Positions 27,570-39,900 of a DNA stretch of 64,000 nucleotides are shown here, piece by piece. The notes beneath the pieces were generated by a model. That model was not told the DNA's origin and made no database searches. It saw nothing but the letters and a program-made list of their open reading frames with translations. Both the position numbers and the translations under genes were made by a program. Source of the stretch: Gymnogyps californianus (Eukaryota; Chordata; Aves; Accipitriformes; Cathartidae); assembly GCF_018139145.2 (NCBI RefSeq), contig NC_059473.1, forward strand, positions 62,664,707-62,728,706. Direction: 5' to 3'. The stretch's first letter is position 1. Every line of letters starts with the position of its first letter.

Positions 27570-27675
27570 AGAGTTCACCCCGGTACAATGGGGAAATCTA
27601 GTTCCCTAGTGTCACAGACAGCAAAATGAGATGTAGGGAGTGGGAGAACCGGTTCCCTGATGGGACTCGGAGTCG
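27570..27675 (-). mobile_element. Possible reversed MIR-like fragment
   Basis: TGTCACAGACAGCAAAATGA followed by GGGAGAACCGGTTCCCTGAT resembles the complement of the MIR core (cacagcaa...ggcagagc...gaacccaggt...ctgac). The fragment is short and diverged, so the call is tentative. Confidence 0.35.
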
Positions 27676-29857
27676 GGACCAGGTGTGATGTCCTGCAAGT
27701 GTCACAGCTGCCAGAGAGGGTCCAGGCACCTCTCCAGTTGCTGCAAACGCCCAGGCAAGAGAAGAGCATCACTTGGACCTCCTGCCTTCCTAGATGGCAA
27801 GGTCCACCACCTTTGAGACACTCAGTGGAATATGAGGCCTCCTTGGTTTTGCTGCTTGTAAAGCTGCGCACATGTCTTTGGGGCACTCATAGAGTCCTGA
27901 CACACTAAAAAAGGGGGAAAATAGATGCTGGACTGCTTTATGCCTGTCTGGGGTTTGGTAATTCTGCTCCCTTCCCAAATCTGTGAATTTTTATTTCATT
28001 TATATATTTTTTTAAGCAGTCCCTCTTTCGCAATGGGCATCAGGAAGGTGGGGATCCCATTCAGGCTTCTTTGCTCTCCTCCCGGTGAGGGTGGGAGAGG
28101 GAGCTGGTGAACAGGACACAGAGGGTATCCCCCGAGGAAGGGACGCTGGCCGAAACCCTCCCAGAGGGGTATGTGCCACTGGTGTTACAGCCCAGAGCAA
28201 TTTCTGACTTTTCAGCACTTTAATACCATGTTGCCTCTAAGTTGTGTCTAATTTCTCAGACAATATTGTTGTTCCGTAGTTGGCTTCCTCTTCCTTGTTT
28301 TATTGACAGTTTTTCCCACTGCCTATGTGCAGAACTGACTGCTGGTTTTGTCTCGTTTTTGTATTTTTCTACTTGTGTTTGTGATTCCCCTAGAATCTGT
28401 TGTGTTGTTTCTCGGTCCCCAGTGGTGTGTTCGCAGCTGCTCTCAGTCCCCACTGATTATCACTGATGCGCTGCTTACTTCCCCTTCCAGGTAATTAGTG
28501 AGTAGATTTAACAAGATTGGACCTTAAAATCCCTCTGGTATCCAAGTAACCTTCCTCCAGCTACAATATGTTTTTGTTTATTTTGCCTCCATGAAGTGTT
28601 TATTCCTGAAGCCCTCTGAAGAGTTATGGTAGGAAATAGTGCGTGCATGCCTGGAGCACCAGAAAATGGAATTAAGGGGAAAGGGCCCTTTTGCTTCTCA
28701 GAGCATAAGGAAATCTCGACATTAGTCTCTACTCTTTCTAGAAGTGTTTAAAAGAGAAAAGGCAGGCTAAGCGATATAAATGCTGTTTGTGGATTTTGAG
28801 CTAATCCACTGTAATGTCTCCACTTTTCTGCCACTGCAGCCTGCTCTTAGCCCACTCTAAAATGAAATAACTTTTCTTACGTGGTGACAGATACTTGAAA
28901 TGTGATACTTTAATATCTAAGCATGGCTAATGGTACTCAGCATCTCATTAGCGCTGCTTCATCTGGGGTCTAAACTGCTGTTTTCAAGGTGTTTGGACCC
29001 CAGGGTTTTTTCTGGAGCTCCACCCAAAGATAACCTGTGTTTGCACGTGCTCTTTATTTTCATTTGGCTTTACATGATTTTAGGACTCGTGCATTTGGAG
29101 ACAGTTGCAATTCGTGGTTGTTCAGCGAGGTAGGTTACCCTGACCCTTACCTTGCTCCCTGGTTCTTGTATTTCTTTGCTGTACAAGGCCAGGCCCTATA
29201 AAAGTTAGTCAACAGAACACAGCTGCATTTAGACCCAAATATCAGCAGTAAGCACAGTGGTGGTGGCAGCTCTTTGTGACCCTTATAAAATGAAATGCTT
29301 ACAAGGTTGTGTGCTTCTATTCCTGAAGGTCTCCTCTGCAGAAATAGAGTGTATGTAAGAAATCTTTTTAGCCACAACATCTCTGGTATTGACCTGGAGA
29401 AGCAGTCTTAAGGTGCACAGAAAGGAATATACAGTATTCAAAACATAAGCATTTTCCCACTTGGACTGTGGAGAGTAGCTGGTGTGTTGTGGAACTTTGG
29501 TACCCCTAGAACTGAGATGTTAGTGAGAGGGAGGAATACACCTTCATGAGGTTCAGGCTGGCCCTGGCTCTAGAAACTGTGGTATTCATCTTAATATAAG
29601 AAGTCAGTTAAGATGCAGCACCGTTTGACATCTTGTTTAGATTTTCCCAACTATGAATCTTCTTTGTACAGAAAATTGGGTGGACGGGTCCTCTGTCTCT
29701 TGCTAGTAGTCAGGTAAAGATGCGCTGTCTCTACCTCAACTGTTCAGGTACGCTTGCAAGATTTTTGTTTATTAATTAAGCCTGTATGCAGAGATGAAAT
29801 AGAAAACTGCATAAACAAAGCACTTGCTGGAGAGCGACCAGACATACATTCCAGAAC

Positions 29858-29875
29858 AAAAAAAAAAAAAAAAAA
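29858..29875 (+). repeat. Poly-A run bordering the CpG island
   Basis: Eighteen consecutive A about 100 bases before the composition turns GC-rich. Such tracts disfavour nucleosomes and often flank promoters. Confidence 0.85.
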
Positions 29876-30127
29876 GAAAAAATTAAATCGCAAAGAGCAG
29901 AGTTAGTAATTCGTAACGAACAGTTGAGTGGGATTAAAGTGATGTACTTCTCTAACGCTGCCCGCAAGCTGAATCCACAGCGGTGAAACCCGCTGACCGA
30001 TGAGCTGAAACAATTGCCTTCAGGCCGGCGGCGGCTGGGACGGGCCGAAGGTGACCGGCAGGCCGGCTCTGTAAGCCGCGTTTTATTCGCACGCGTTGTC
30101 CTTCGGGCCGAAGAGGGGAGGTGAGCG

Positions 30128-30352
30128 ATGGGGAGGTGTCGGCGCCGCCGCGGCGGGGACCCCAGCGGACTGGGCGTCCGCCTCCCGGGGCGGCGGGAGC
30201 TGGCCGGGGCCCCGCTGCGCCGCCTGCGCCGCGCCGCGGGATGGGCCGGGCCGGAGAGCAGCTGGCCCGGGCACTGCGGGGTGCCGCGGCCGGGAGGGAC
30301 GGCCCCGCCTCGCCTCTGCCTGGGACAGACGGCTGCGGGATGTTCTGCCTGA
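30128..30352 (+). other. Overlapping upstream ORF in CpG-island leader
   Basis: The first ATG in the CpG island, at 30128 (G at -3, G at +4), opens a 74-codon frame different from the NHSL1 frame and ends with TGA at 30350-30352. It overlaps both possible NHSL1 starts (30241 and 30340). If transcription starts upstream of 30128, it would compete with the coding start. The encoded Arg/Gly/Pro-rich peptide resembles no family I know and is probably just GC-rich sequence. It matters only as a possible translational brake. Confidence 0.35.
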
Positions 30353-30355
30353 AAG
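30241..30355 (+). CDS. NHSL1: Candidate alternative first coding exon of NHSL1 in CpG island
   Basis: From ATG 30241 (G at -3, G at +4) the frame encodes 38 residues, beginning MGRAGEQLARALRG and ending DGCGMFCLK. The exon is then cut by a donor at 30356 (GAAAG/GTGAGG). A second in-frame ATG at 30340 would leave only MFCLK before the junction. The junction phase (one base, G, carried over) equals that of the 13978 exon, so both could splice to the same acceptor and restore an Ala codon before VSNLDEES. I recognise the gene from phase, strand and position rather than from this peptide, which is GC-driven, low in complexity and may not be conserved. The short MFCLK start is the more conservative prediction. 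The exon could also be mostly 5' untranslated. An overlapping upstream ORF at 30128 would affect start choice. Confidence 0.55.
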
Positions 30356-31105
30356 GTGAGGGTGCGGCGCTGGTGCCGTCGTTTCCAGCTGGACCTTTGC
30401 GGCTGGTGGAGGAGGGGTTTTAGAATTGAAATGTAGTCCTTGAAAAGAACCAAACAAACAAAGAAAGTGCATTCAGTGCGTGGATGAATTCGGAGAGCGT
30501 ATGAATTCGTTGCTCCTTTTGTTCCTGCGAGCGGGACATCGCCGCCCGGCGTGAGTCCTGTGGGGAGGCGCAGGGCAGCTCGCCGGACAAAAGGCCGGGC
30601 CGGCTCGGGGTGTGCGGGTGTGCCTGTGTGGCGGGTCCGCTCACACAGCGGGGGGGTTCAAAGGGGGGTGCTTTGCATCGCCGGAACGTCTGTAGCGGCT
30701 TATTGTGTGGAGCATCTTTACTGGTGATACTGCACCAGAAGTTTATTTACCTTTATTCGGTTTTGCCCCCGTTTGGATGAAGTGTCATGATGTGCCTGGA
30801 GAAGAGCAGAGAATTTGGTCGTGCTGCGGTGTTGCAGATGCTTGATAGAAACTCCTGCTGCTCTGCCGGGTGATGCTTACTCTCATTTAGAGGTGGTGCA
30901 GAGCCATTGGGACAATAAGACTTTTTATGTCCAAAGAGGTATTTTTATTTTATCTTTTAATTGAACTTCCTAAGGACGTGGTTCTGAAAGTAAAAGACTA
31001 GGAAAAGCTTACTATTTTTGTTTAACGTCCATACTTCTGTTTTTATTAAAAACTGATATTACTGCTACTCTTCTTTCCTTACTGAAGTACAGTTTTTGAA
31101 AGCTG

Positions 31106-31117
31106 ACACCAGAGGGC
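31106..31117 (+). promoter_or_regulatory. CTCF-like motif downstream of the main CpG island
   Basis: ACACCAGAGGGC matches the CTCF core at 11 of 12 positions. It lies about 0.5 kb beyond the CpG-island promoter, where it could separate the alternative promoters. This is a motif match only. Confidence 0.35.
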
Positions 31118-32163
31118 TGTTGTAAGGAAGGGTTTAGGAGTTGTAAAAAACCTACTTTCCCTGGGAAAGAACAGCAATTAAGTTAAATACTGGAGTGCTT
31201 ATCAATGCTTGCTCAATATTTTTCTCTTCTCTCTAAGCTGATTCAAAACGTTGACTACTTTTATTCTACTAATGACTTCTATTTGTGCAAAGTCCCCACT
31301 AAGGATCTTGGTACAGTTGCAACCATAAATTTAAGAAGGCATTAAAAAAGTTCCTTTCCTGCAAATTTCAGAGTAGTGAACCAGTGTTCTAGAGAAAACC
31401 TCAATGAATTGTACAACACAATTTGCTATGCAGTGGTTTATCTTAAATGAAATTATTCCTGTGTACAAAGTCAAAAAACCTGCACTGTTTAAATTTTAAC
31501 TGCACAAAGAGGTTTTCAATTCATGATAATTCAACAGATCACTGGAATTTAGAAACAATGAAAGACAAAACTTTCGTTAAAGCATTAACTTCGAGACAGA
31601 GGATAGAAGTTGTTTAAATGAAGAGTATAATAGGTAAAACGTTCTCAAGTGAGTTGGGTAACCAGGCAGCTAAGAACACTGAGGCTTCTGTAATCTAGAT
31701 CACCTGACTGAAAATGAACCAAGGAGTAAATTTGCAGAGATTGTCATATGTGCAGCAAATGAGTTTGTACAGAAGCAAAATATTTTTCTCTTGCATAATA
31801 AACTTGAATTACACTTGCCTTTTTTTTTAATCTTAAGTTGAATGTATGGAAAAAGTCTTTTCAAAATTTTCAGGTTTTATTTCTGAATAAGAAAAGTTGT
31901 TAGTTACAAGATATAAAAGCCCATCTTAGGGCTCCGCTTCAAAGCAGTGAAGGTACTGGATAGTTTTGCTGCATAGCAACGTATTTTGATGTGTTTAATT
32001 TTTTCCTGTTTGCATGCACTTACGTACTGTTTTCTCTAAGTCGCTGTGCTTTGCACTATTTTTTAGTTTGTAGTAGACCTCTCCTCACCTTGAGGAGCAA
32101 CAGTTATTGTGTATTACATTATTATGCGTTGAAAATCACGATCCTGAAATAATCAGCTGGGGC

Positions 32164-32178
32164 GTTATCATTGATAAC
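32164..32178. promoter_or_regulatory. Perfect GATA palindrome
   Basis: GTTATCATTGATAAC is a 15-base inverted repeat with 7-base arms, holding two opposed GATA cores and resembling the HNF1 palindrome in outline. It is a candidate dimer binding site. Confidence 0.35.
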
Positions 32179-33884
32179 CTTAACATGCGAAGGAGAGAAG
32201 TTGTTACGCACCAGTCCTTTTACTGACTTGATGGTAGCCTGTATAGGGAGGAGGATTTGTTTGTCTTTGAAACCGCGCGACACATTTGCCTTTCGGATGC
32301 TGGTTTGTTTGGGCTCTGAGGGCTCAGGAAGAAGTAGTGTAGTTGTTTAGGCACTGCCCTGGCCGCCAGCTCCCACGGTGTTTTCTCAGCCTTATCCAGC
32401 GAGCAGTTTCGATCAGATGAATTAGTCCCAGATTTGCATAGGGACTGAGTTGGTGTATTCAGTGGGCATGGATGTGCTGGGTGTGCATGGGATCGGTGAT
32501 GAAATCCCTGCTCTAAAACTCGGTCTCCATGAGCTCTAGGGGCCTGCTGCCTCTAATTTTTTTCTTTTTTTTCAGGTTGCTGTTCTGTTTGCTTTATGAT
32601 AGTCCGTACCTTCAGCACGGAGCCTCTTGTCACTCTGCCCTTCCCAGCTGCCCCTTAAGATGTTTGGGGAAAAGAGGCGATGGGTGCTGGGTGCCGCTGT
32701 CCGTGCATGGTGGGCGACCCAGCATCTCCTGCTTGCAGGCTGACCCGAGCTCTCCAGTGCCGGGGCGGCCCTCTCACCGCACCAGCCCGCGGGCAGCGCT
32801 CGGCTCTTTGGCACGGCCCTTGAGGTGACCCCCATCGTGTGAAACACGAGTTGTATTGGTGTTTGATCAAAATTGGGCATCTGCAGCAGAGGCAATGCTG
32901 CCTGCCTGATGCTGCATGCTTGTTATTGACCTTTTGGACTGAATGGGTACAAATGGAAGATTTAAATAAATTTTCTTATAAAAGAATTAATTCCTAGAAG
33001 GGTCACGAGCCAGTTCATTGGCATGTGCTGAAAAATGAGCTCATGTTTCTGTAATATTTGCCTAGAGTTTCTCTTTCCTTCATAGTTTTTGGAGACGGAG
33101 AATAGTGCCAAAAAATGCTGTACAGCAAGCATGTGCGCTTACTGCTTGCCTGCGCTTGGGAAGTATTTTCCATCGTTGCTTGTCTTACAGCTGTGGATTT
33201 GAGAGGGAAGTCTTTTATACTAATAATAGCAAGAAGTTATGATAGAAGCTATCCATGAAAAATCCCAGGCATGTGCTGCTTGCTCCCTGGAGAAGGGTTC
33301 CATGCTAGAAATGCAGATTTTTTTAATTTATTTTTTGTAAAAGATCACAGAGCTGCTCACCAGTTGTCTCGTGTGTTCTGTGCGTGTAAGGACATTCCTT
33401 GGATTCCTTTCTTGGCAATGTTCTCATAAAATATCCAATGTTTGAAAGCAGAAACAGATTTTCTCTGATGTCTTTAAACAAATGCCTTTTCCAAGTTGAA
33501 CTAGGCAAGCAAAAATTTGTACAAGTTGCTTTCTTCTTTTTTCTTTTTTCTTTCTGTTTAAAGTTTTACTTTTTTGTGTGTATAACACCAGGCCAAAATG
33601 AGGGAGGGGACGTGTAGTAATCTAAATGAAGGAATCTGTCACAGTGAAGATTCTTTGCAGAATTTAATGAGTTTAGTTTAAGCCTAAGATTGATCGTGTG
33701 GCCTTTGTTCCTCCGACTTAATTTCAGTTTTTTTATTTCTGAGTTGTGTGTAATCATAATGGGACTTGTGAGTCAGACCCATTCTTTTTGTAGTTGTTTT
33801 TTATGTCATACGCATTATTTTAATAAGGTGAGTAACTTTGAGGATGTTTCTTATCTGCAATTCTTCAAAATATAAAAGCAGTTT

Positions 33885-33943
33885 GAACAAATGCAGAATT
33901 AGTACGAACAAATGCAGAATTAGTACAAACAAATGAGAATTAA
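33885..33943 (+). repeat. 21-bp unit, two exact copies plus a partial third
   Basis: GAACAAATGCAGAATTAGTAC repeats exactly at 33885-33905 and 33906-33926, followed by AAACAAATGAGAATTA, a shortened third copy. Confidence 0.9.
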
Positions 33944-36689
33944 GTATCAAGCATATGACTTTGAGTTAAAAAAAATCTACTTCTGAAAGAAGAGCTCTGC
34001 TATTTTTCTTCATTTGTCCTGCGTCTTATGGAGTTACTCTTTCTGCTGTGCTTTTTCCAGTCTCTCTTCTTTGCCACTGATTTTCCTATCCTCATTTAGT
34101 GAATGGCTACCTGGTTCATCTCGGATGCAGCTGGGGTCTGCCGCTCGCTCTCTGTCTGCTGAATGGAAGTGTTCACAGTTACACCTGTGTGAATCCCTGA
34201 CGTGCCAGGAGAGCCACAGAGAGCTCTGTCAAACATGGTGTATTCACACGCTATGGAAAAAAATCAGTTTTTACTTAATTACTAAAGGGATTTTAGTGTT
34301 TAAGACTGCTAGAAGTTTGAGAGTTTTGTTGGTCAAACGACAGCTTTATTATCTCACGCTGAAGGAAGGAGAGTTACAGAGGTGAGGAAAGATACGTTTG
34401 AGGCTGAGCATGGCTAACAGCATCTGGCACAGGACCGGCCTCTCTCTGTCAGGCAGCAGTAAATGCGTATCGCTTCTAACCATGCCTGGAAGTACGGAAT
34501 GAAGCAGAACATAACGAAAGGAAGATTATAGGTCTGGATAATAACATTCTCACTAAAGTTAGCCAGGTGCTCAGAAATATTGAAGATCCCGTGTACTTAC
34601 TTTTTTCTGTTAAGTATCATTCAGCTGCTCCACCTATGGCTACGGTCCTGGTGTGTGATGTTGTGCTTGAGCACCGAGTAAAACCCTGTTTCTGCTTGGA
34701 TGAATTTACAATCTAAATACATTGGAAGGGGGCACGATATATAAAAGCAAAGTGAATTTCTAAAGGCAGCAGAGTGCCTGGGTGGCTGAGCTGCGCCGTG
34801 CCCGCACTGCCTACCCCACTTGTTTCTTGGCTCTGTTTGCAGCAGAGGGGGCGAATGGAAATGTCAGAGAATACTTCTGCCATGCCGACCCATCGGGGGA
34901 GAGTGGTGTACCCCAGCTCTTGTTCCTGCGATTCAGAGGTTGCCCGTAAATAGATTTGTTCACCACATTGTGTAAGCATGTTGTTCCACTCCTTGGAGCT
35001 GTTTTCATTTGACCGCTGCTGAGGAGACCACCAAATGGCACGGGCACAGAACCTGCAGAATGAATGCCTATTGTTTGCTGTGGTTTTGCTTTGCTTTTTT
35101 TGGTCATAGAACAGGGTGTGGGTGCCTATTTTTTCCGTTAAATTTTTAAGAAGGCCAATGGCAGTGGGTGAAGCAGGGTGAACGTAATCAGACATTAGAT
35201 AAAAATCTCTTCCGGCAGGTACACCAGCCTTTCCCAGGGCACGTGGGGCTTTCGCCCTAAAGTGGTATGGTGACAAGGCAACTCGTATAGATTCAGCTGT
35301 GAAATCAGTTAGTATTGAGCCTCTCCTTCAGTAAATCTTTAGCTGATGATTGGAAATGTGGAGATCAGGATAGGCTCCTGTATGTGCCTAGCTTTCAGTA
35401 CTTGAATTCAGCTTGTGCTTTTCAAACACAGGGCAGTATAAATACACACAGACAAAAATACTTGATGCTTGTAGTCCAGTAGTTTACTCAGGTGGTGTTC
35501 AGTCTTTAAGACTCTATGAAAATCGACTCATCTACTGTCACAACCGTATAATTAACACACAGCTTTTCCTTAGACTCTATTTTTACTTTCATGTGAGCAT
35601 TTAATGCACACTCTGCCTTTCTGCTCCACATCTAGTTCTTTACTGCAGGCTGCAACAGGAGCCGTTTGCACAATTCACACAGCACTGCAATCCTGAAGAG
35701 GGCCTGTTGGTAAATGAATCATAGGTAGAAAGATCATCTGCTGTTTTCCTTGACCTGCTAATGTTTGCTTTTAAACAATATCTATTAACCCACTCCATCA
35801 TCTGGAGGGCTGCGAGTACAATGCAGATGGTGATTGCTGTGCAAAGCAGTAGTAGAGGGCAGTGAATTTCTGTCAAATTGCAGCAAGAAGCCAACACTTA
35901 ATTTTAAGCAGTAAAAGCGTGCAGGCTAGAGAACGCTAAAACAAATGTAAAAAGTAGCATGCACAGCTGATTGGATTCATAAGCATTGAAAGAATTTCAT
36001 GCTGAAGTGGTCTTTGAAACAGCATGCACATACTTGGAACCTATAAATATCTTCATACATTTTTCAGTGGTTTAAGCAGAGTAATGATTTCACATTGTTT
36101 AAGTATTGCGTTACCAGATTTGTACTGTCTATGCTTGTCACTCTTCTACATTGGCTTTTTTTTCCCCCAACAGCATTTGTGCAGAAGGCCGCTGTTACTT
36201 CTGGGGAAATGCCATAAACCTTTGTCAAATGGGAGACCCGTTCCCTGTGAAAGCACATTGCCTGCTATTAAGAGATGGAAATTTTATTAATTCTTTTATT
36301 CAGAGTCCTGTCACAGCTGTGACCTTGCCTGTGGTTAATGGCTGGCAAAACAGTCTATAATTACCCGAGGCATCTTTTTTTAATACTATCCCAGTGTTGT
36401 CTGACTTCCAGTCCTCTAGAGCATCCCACTTTTTTCTAGCTATATTTAAAAAAATTTCAGAAAATGTTTTTGGCATTTGAAGCTCTTGTCTAACTTATCT
36501 GGACCTTCAGACTTTAAAATATTTTAAACTTGATTGCTGGTCATATGCAGAGGGATAACAGAAGCATGGCTTATGTAGCCTAGCTGGTAGCTTGGGAGGT
36601 AAATACCACAAGGACGGAGGAAACCTGTTGAAGTCCAAGGGGAGTATTGGCACAACATGAATGGTTATGAGTGCATTCTGAATTAATTG

Positions 36690-36900
36690 AAGTCAGACGT
36701 TAAAAGGTCCCAAACCATCCGAGGAGGGAAGTTGTGCAACAGACTTCCAAACAGGATAATGTGGACAAATAACTGTTTTTAAGATGGTTCTTGATAAGTC
36801 TGGGGAGAGTTTAAGTCAGAATTTCTGGAGCAGGTAAAGGAAGTTTGTGACAGAGGGCCATTGGGCTACGTGGAGGCTTGGGGACAGGATTGCGTTTGTC
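36690..36900 (+). mobile_element. Possible ancient LINE (CR1/L3-type) 3' fragment
   Basis: GAAGTTGTGCAACAGACTTC and AACTGTTTTTAAGATGGTTC followed by TTGATAAGTCTGGGGAG recall an old 3'-end sequence widespread in archosaur and turtle genomes (taactggttttaagatgg...cttgataagtttatgg). No reverse-transcriptase coding is left. Family assignment is tentative. Confidence 0.4.
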
Positions 36901-39900
36901 CTGTGCGTATGTTGTAGTTATCCCATGTTTAGGTGCTTCTGTTGGTCCTCCTGTGAAGCCCAGGAAGAATTATCCCTTTAAATATGTAATTGCAGCTTCT
37001 GAAATTTCTCTTTATTCTGTTCTGCTTCAATGAAGGCTGGCCGCGAGGAAAGGCAGGACGAGGAGCAGGGTGTGCTGCAGGTCCTCGCGGCATCAAACTG
37101 GCTCGCAGGTGTGCCCTGCTCACCCCATCCTTCCCTTTAGACTGAGCAACAGGTACTGCTGAGGCGGAAATCTCCCTGCAAGCTCAGCCTGGTCGGGACC
37201 ACGGGGCTTTTCCTGTCCTCTTCTAGTGCTGGGTGTGCTGCACTGTCCTTAGAAGTTTTATCTTACAGATTTCTTGCTCTCACAGGGGCTTCAGACCTCG
37301 CTGACACCCTTCGATTTTCTCTTGCTCATTTCCTGTGATGCACTGTAGTTAGATACATAGTGAGATACTGCCGTGTCTCTCTGTAGGCTGCTTGCTATAA
37401 GGTCTTTCTTGGCCCGCGAATCCTCCTAATCCAGAGACCTGTTGGAAATCTGCTCTTTGCAGCACAGCATCCTGGCCCCTTTCCATTTCTGATTTTTAAT
37501 CCATCCCCGTTTTAATTTAAACCCATCAATAGTTGCTGAAACAGATAAAATGGGAATTTTAGCCACATCCCATAGTGAAGACAGGGACTAATACTTGTGG
37601 TGCTGAAGCAAAGGTATCTTCAGCAACAGCAGATACTGCTTTTTAGGAGGGGAATGTGCTTTCTGTCTGCACCTCAGTCACAAAGTCTTGGTTTATTTTG
37701 TGTGTCTTTTAGCCTTAAGAGAATTGCTGCATCTTTAACATGCTTATGTGGGATAAAGAAGCGTGACGCTTAAGTAATGAGGAAAACCCAGGTTTTTCCT
37801 CCCTTCATTATTAAGGTCAACCAGTTGAACGCTCTTGCCTGAAGGCTTAATTTGTGGGGAGGTTTGTGTTAAATAAATAGGAGAAAAGCTTTCTACCATG
37901 TGAATGCACAAATGCACCCTTCTTTAGTCGGTCAGATTTGGGTTTTTTTGTCCCAGTTTCATACCTCAGATGAAGTCAAGATCACAATGAGGTTTTTGTA
38001 GTTGCTGGCAACCAGGAGCCATCATTTGTACAGCACCCTGTGGATAGGTGCCCTTCCCCATGCAAACCATGCCGGAAAACAGCAGATAGTGGGAAAACTG
38101 AGTCCTTCTTGAGGAAGGAGGATGCAAGGTTTGGTGTTAAACTTCTCTCCTTACAGGCAGAGTGCTGGAGTAAAGGTGGCTGTCAAATTAGGAGAAGGAT
38201 ATGTGCTTAGTACCTTAATTAGAATTTAAAAAATGAAATACGTTCTTTCTCCTGCCTGTTACACAGCTATGTTTTGAGAAATTTATGAGGAGCAAGGTCA
38301 CTTCAGTTCACCTTTCCTTTTCAGAAAAGTGAATTTAAAAAGGCAAATGACAGCTGTCAGGTTGTCTCTGTTTCTTTGTTACCTTCTGAAGGTTTCAGAA
38401 GAACACCTTCCCGTGACACAGAGTTACGCCTTACTCAGCTGTCTTCCCCTCTGCAGCCATGGCAAGACTCGAGATGGCAACAGCACTCCTTGGCAGGATT
38501 GAGGCCAAGAATGTATTTAAGAATAGAAGAAATGAAAAGCTATTTTTCCTGCCTAATGGATATTTGGAAGACAGTTTTTGTTTCTTTTCAAAGCCTTATT
38601 TTTCTTGATCTTCGGTGTGTCCACGTGTATCGTTATGAGTCGGTGCATGCTCTGGAGCAGCGTGGCTGGCAAGCGCAGTGCCCCTGCCTTGTGGCTGTCC
38701 CGAGGATGGCTGTGGCGGGAGATGTCCCACCCTGTTGGGTCACACAGCTTGTAGCTCCACCCTGAAGATCTTTAAGGGTTTTTCGTGTTGTTCTCCTCTG
38801 CAGAGGTTGCTCTGATTACTTATTGCTTTTCTTTTTAAAGGATTGTTTTCAAATCAGTTAAAAATAATTTTACTTTTCTGCTAAAATTTTGAAACCTGTT
38901 CTTGAATTACCATCCTAATTTGTGTGGCTTTACTGTCATTTTTCTTTTTTAAAAAAAAGTGTAGTGCAAAATACATGTAGAGGCTGAATGACTCTGTTCA
39001 AGAACAAAAAAGTTTATAATGATCTGTTCAGCTTCAAATTTACCTTGATCCAGTAGCCTGAGGAGGATGTATTCTGTCAAAATATGGAATTTCAGAATAT
39101 GTAATTCTGAAATTAACAGAAACATAGATTTGAAGAATTACATAAATTTTCCATGTCCTAGTTTATGGCTTTGATATGGGCCTTGTCATAACCAAGACAT
39201 TTTGCATTGCTCAGTCAGGGTTGTTGCAGAGGAGATCCTTCTCTGACACATTGTCAGCATGTAGGGAGGGTAATCAGAAAGGACACTTGTTTTCAAGAAT
39301 ATTGCTTGGAAATTCAGGATTAATTTCATTTCTTTTTTTGCTAGTGAACAGACTGAAAATGAAACCTATATACAAGTGGATCTCTTAATTTGTGTGCTTA
39401 CTGTGGCATGTATACAGATGGCTGCTCTTTCCAGTTGATTCTGTGAAGCTCACCCATTTGACTTGTATTTTTTACAGGGCAGTAACTCCAGATACCAAGA
39501 AAGAAGGGCACTGGTGGGCTGCGTAGCAGCTATAGCACCTGCATTTAATCATTTTGTTGGAAAATCAGATACTGTAAGCACAGTTGACTTCAGTAACTTT
39601 GTATTCTGTATGAAAAAGCAGTCCAGAAAGTTTGTTGTTAGCAATACAAAAGTGACAAGTCAGTATGAATTTTCTGTAAAAATCGAGACTATATAATTGA
39701 TACTAACTAGTTTACACATCATATGGATATATTATTGATCCAGGACTCAAGAAGAATGTTCTTCCTAGGGTGTGAGTTTGTTTTGGATTGAAATACTGTT
39801 ACTTTGTACTGCTCCTCAGTAGCTTAATCTTTTCCATGGCCATGGGTGCATATTTTTGTCATTACTCTTTCTAATGGAATTTGATGCATTCCTCTGCTGT

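Larger units (their letters stand above)
14183..29979 (+). other. NHSL1 intron between alternative start exons
   Basis: About 16 kb without a recognisable exon. It contains a poly-T run at 19764, a short tandem repeat at 23546, a GATA-motif cluster at 26421-26469, a 16-bp triplicate at 27299 and a possible reversed SINE fossil near 27.6 kb. A GC-richer patch at about 17200-17480 follows an acceptor-like TTCTGTTACAG at 17215, but its frames resemble nothing known. For transcripts starting at 13978 the intron continues past 64000. Confidence 0.65.
29980..30660. promoter_or_regulatory. Major CpG island, likely TATA-less NHSL1 promoter
   Basis: The sequence changes abruptly from AT-rich, just after a poly-A run at 29858-29875, to very GC- and CpG-rich. 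It contains repeated GGCGGCGG, CCGCCGCGG and GGGGCGG-like Sp1/KLF boxes and no TATA box. The densest parts are about 30000-30360 and 30530-30660. This is the strongest CpG island in the window and it encloses a start exon ending in a good donor, so a broad constitutive promoter is the natural reading. The exact transcription start cannot be read from sequence. Bidirectional activity is possible but not shown. Confidence 0.75.

Noticed and set aside
29776..30453. 225-codon minus-strand open frame across the CpG island
   Set aside because: Pro/Arg/Ser-rich composition is what GC-rich DNA gives in a shadow frame. It runs into poly-F from the poly-A tract and has no known domain.
39463..39696. 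77-codon frame after an acceptor-like TTTTTACAG
   Set aside because: No matching donor and no resemblance to NHSL1 or any family I know.
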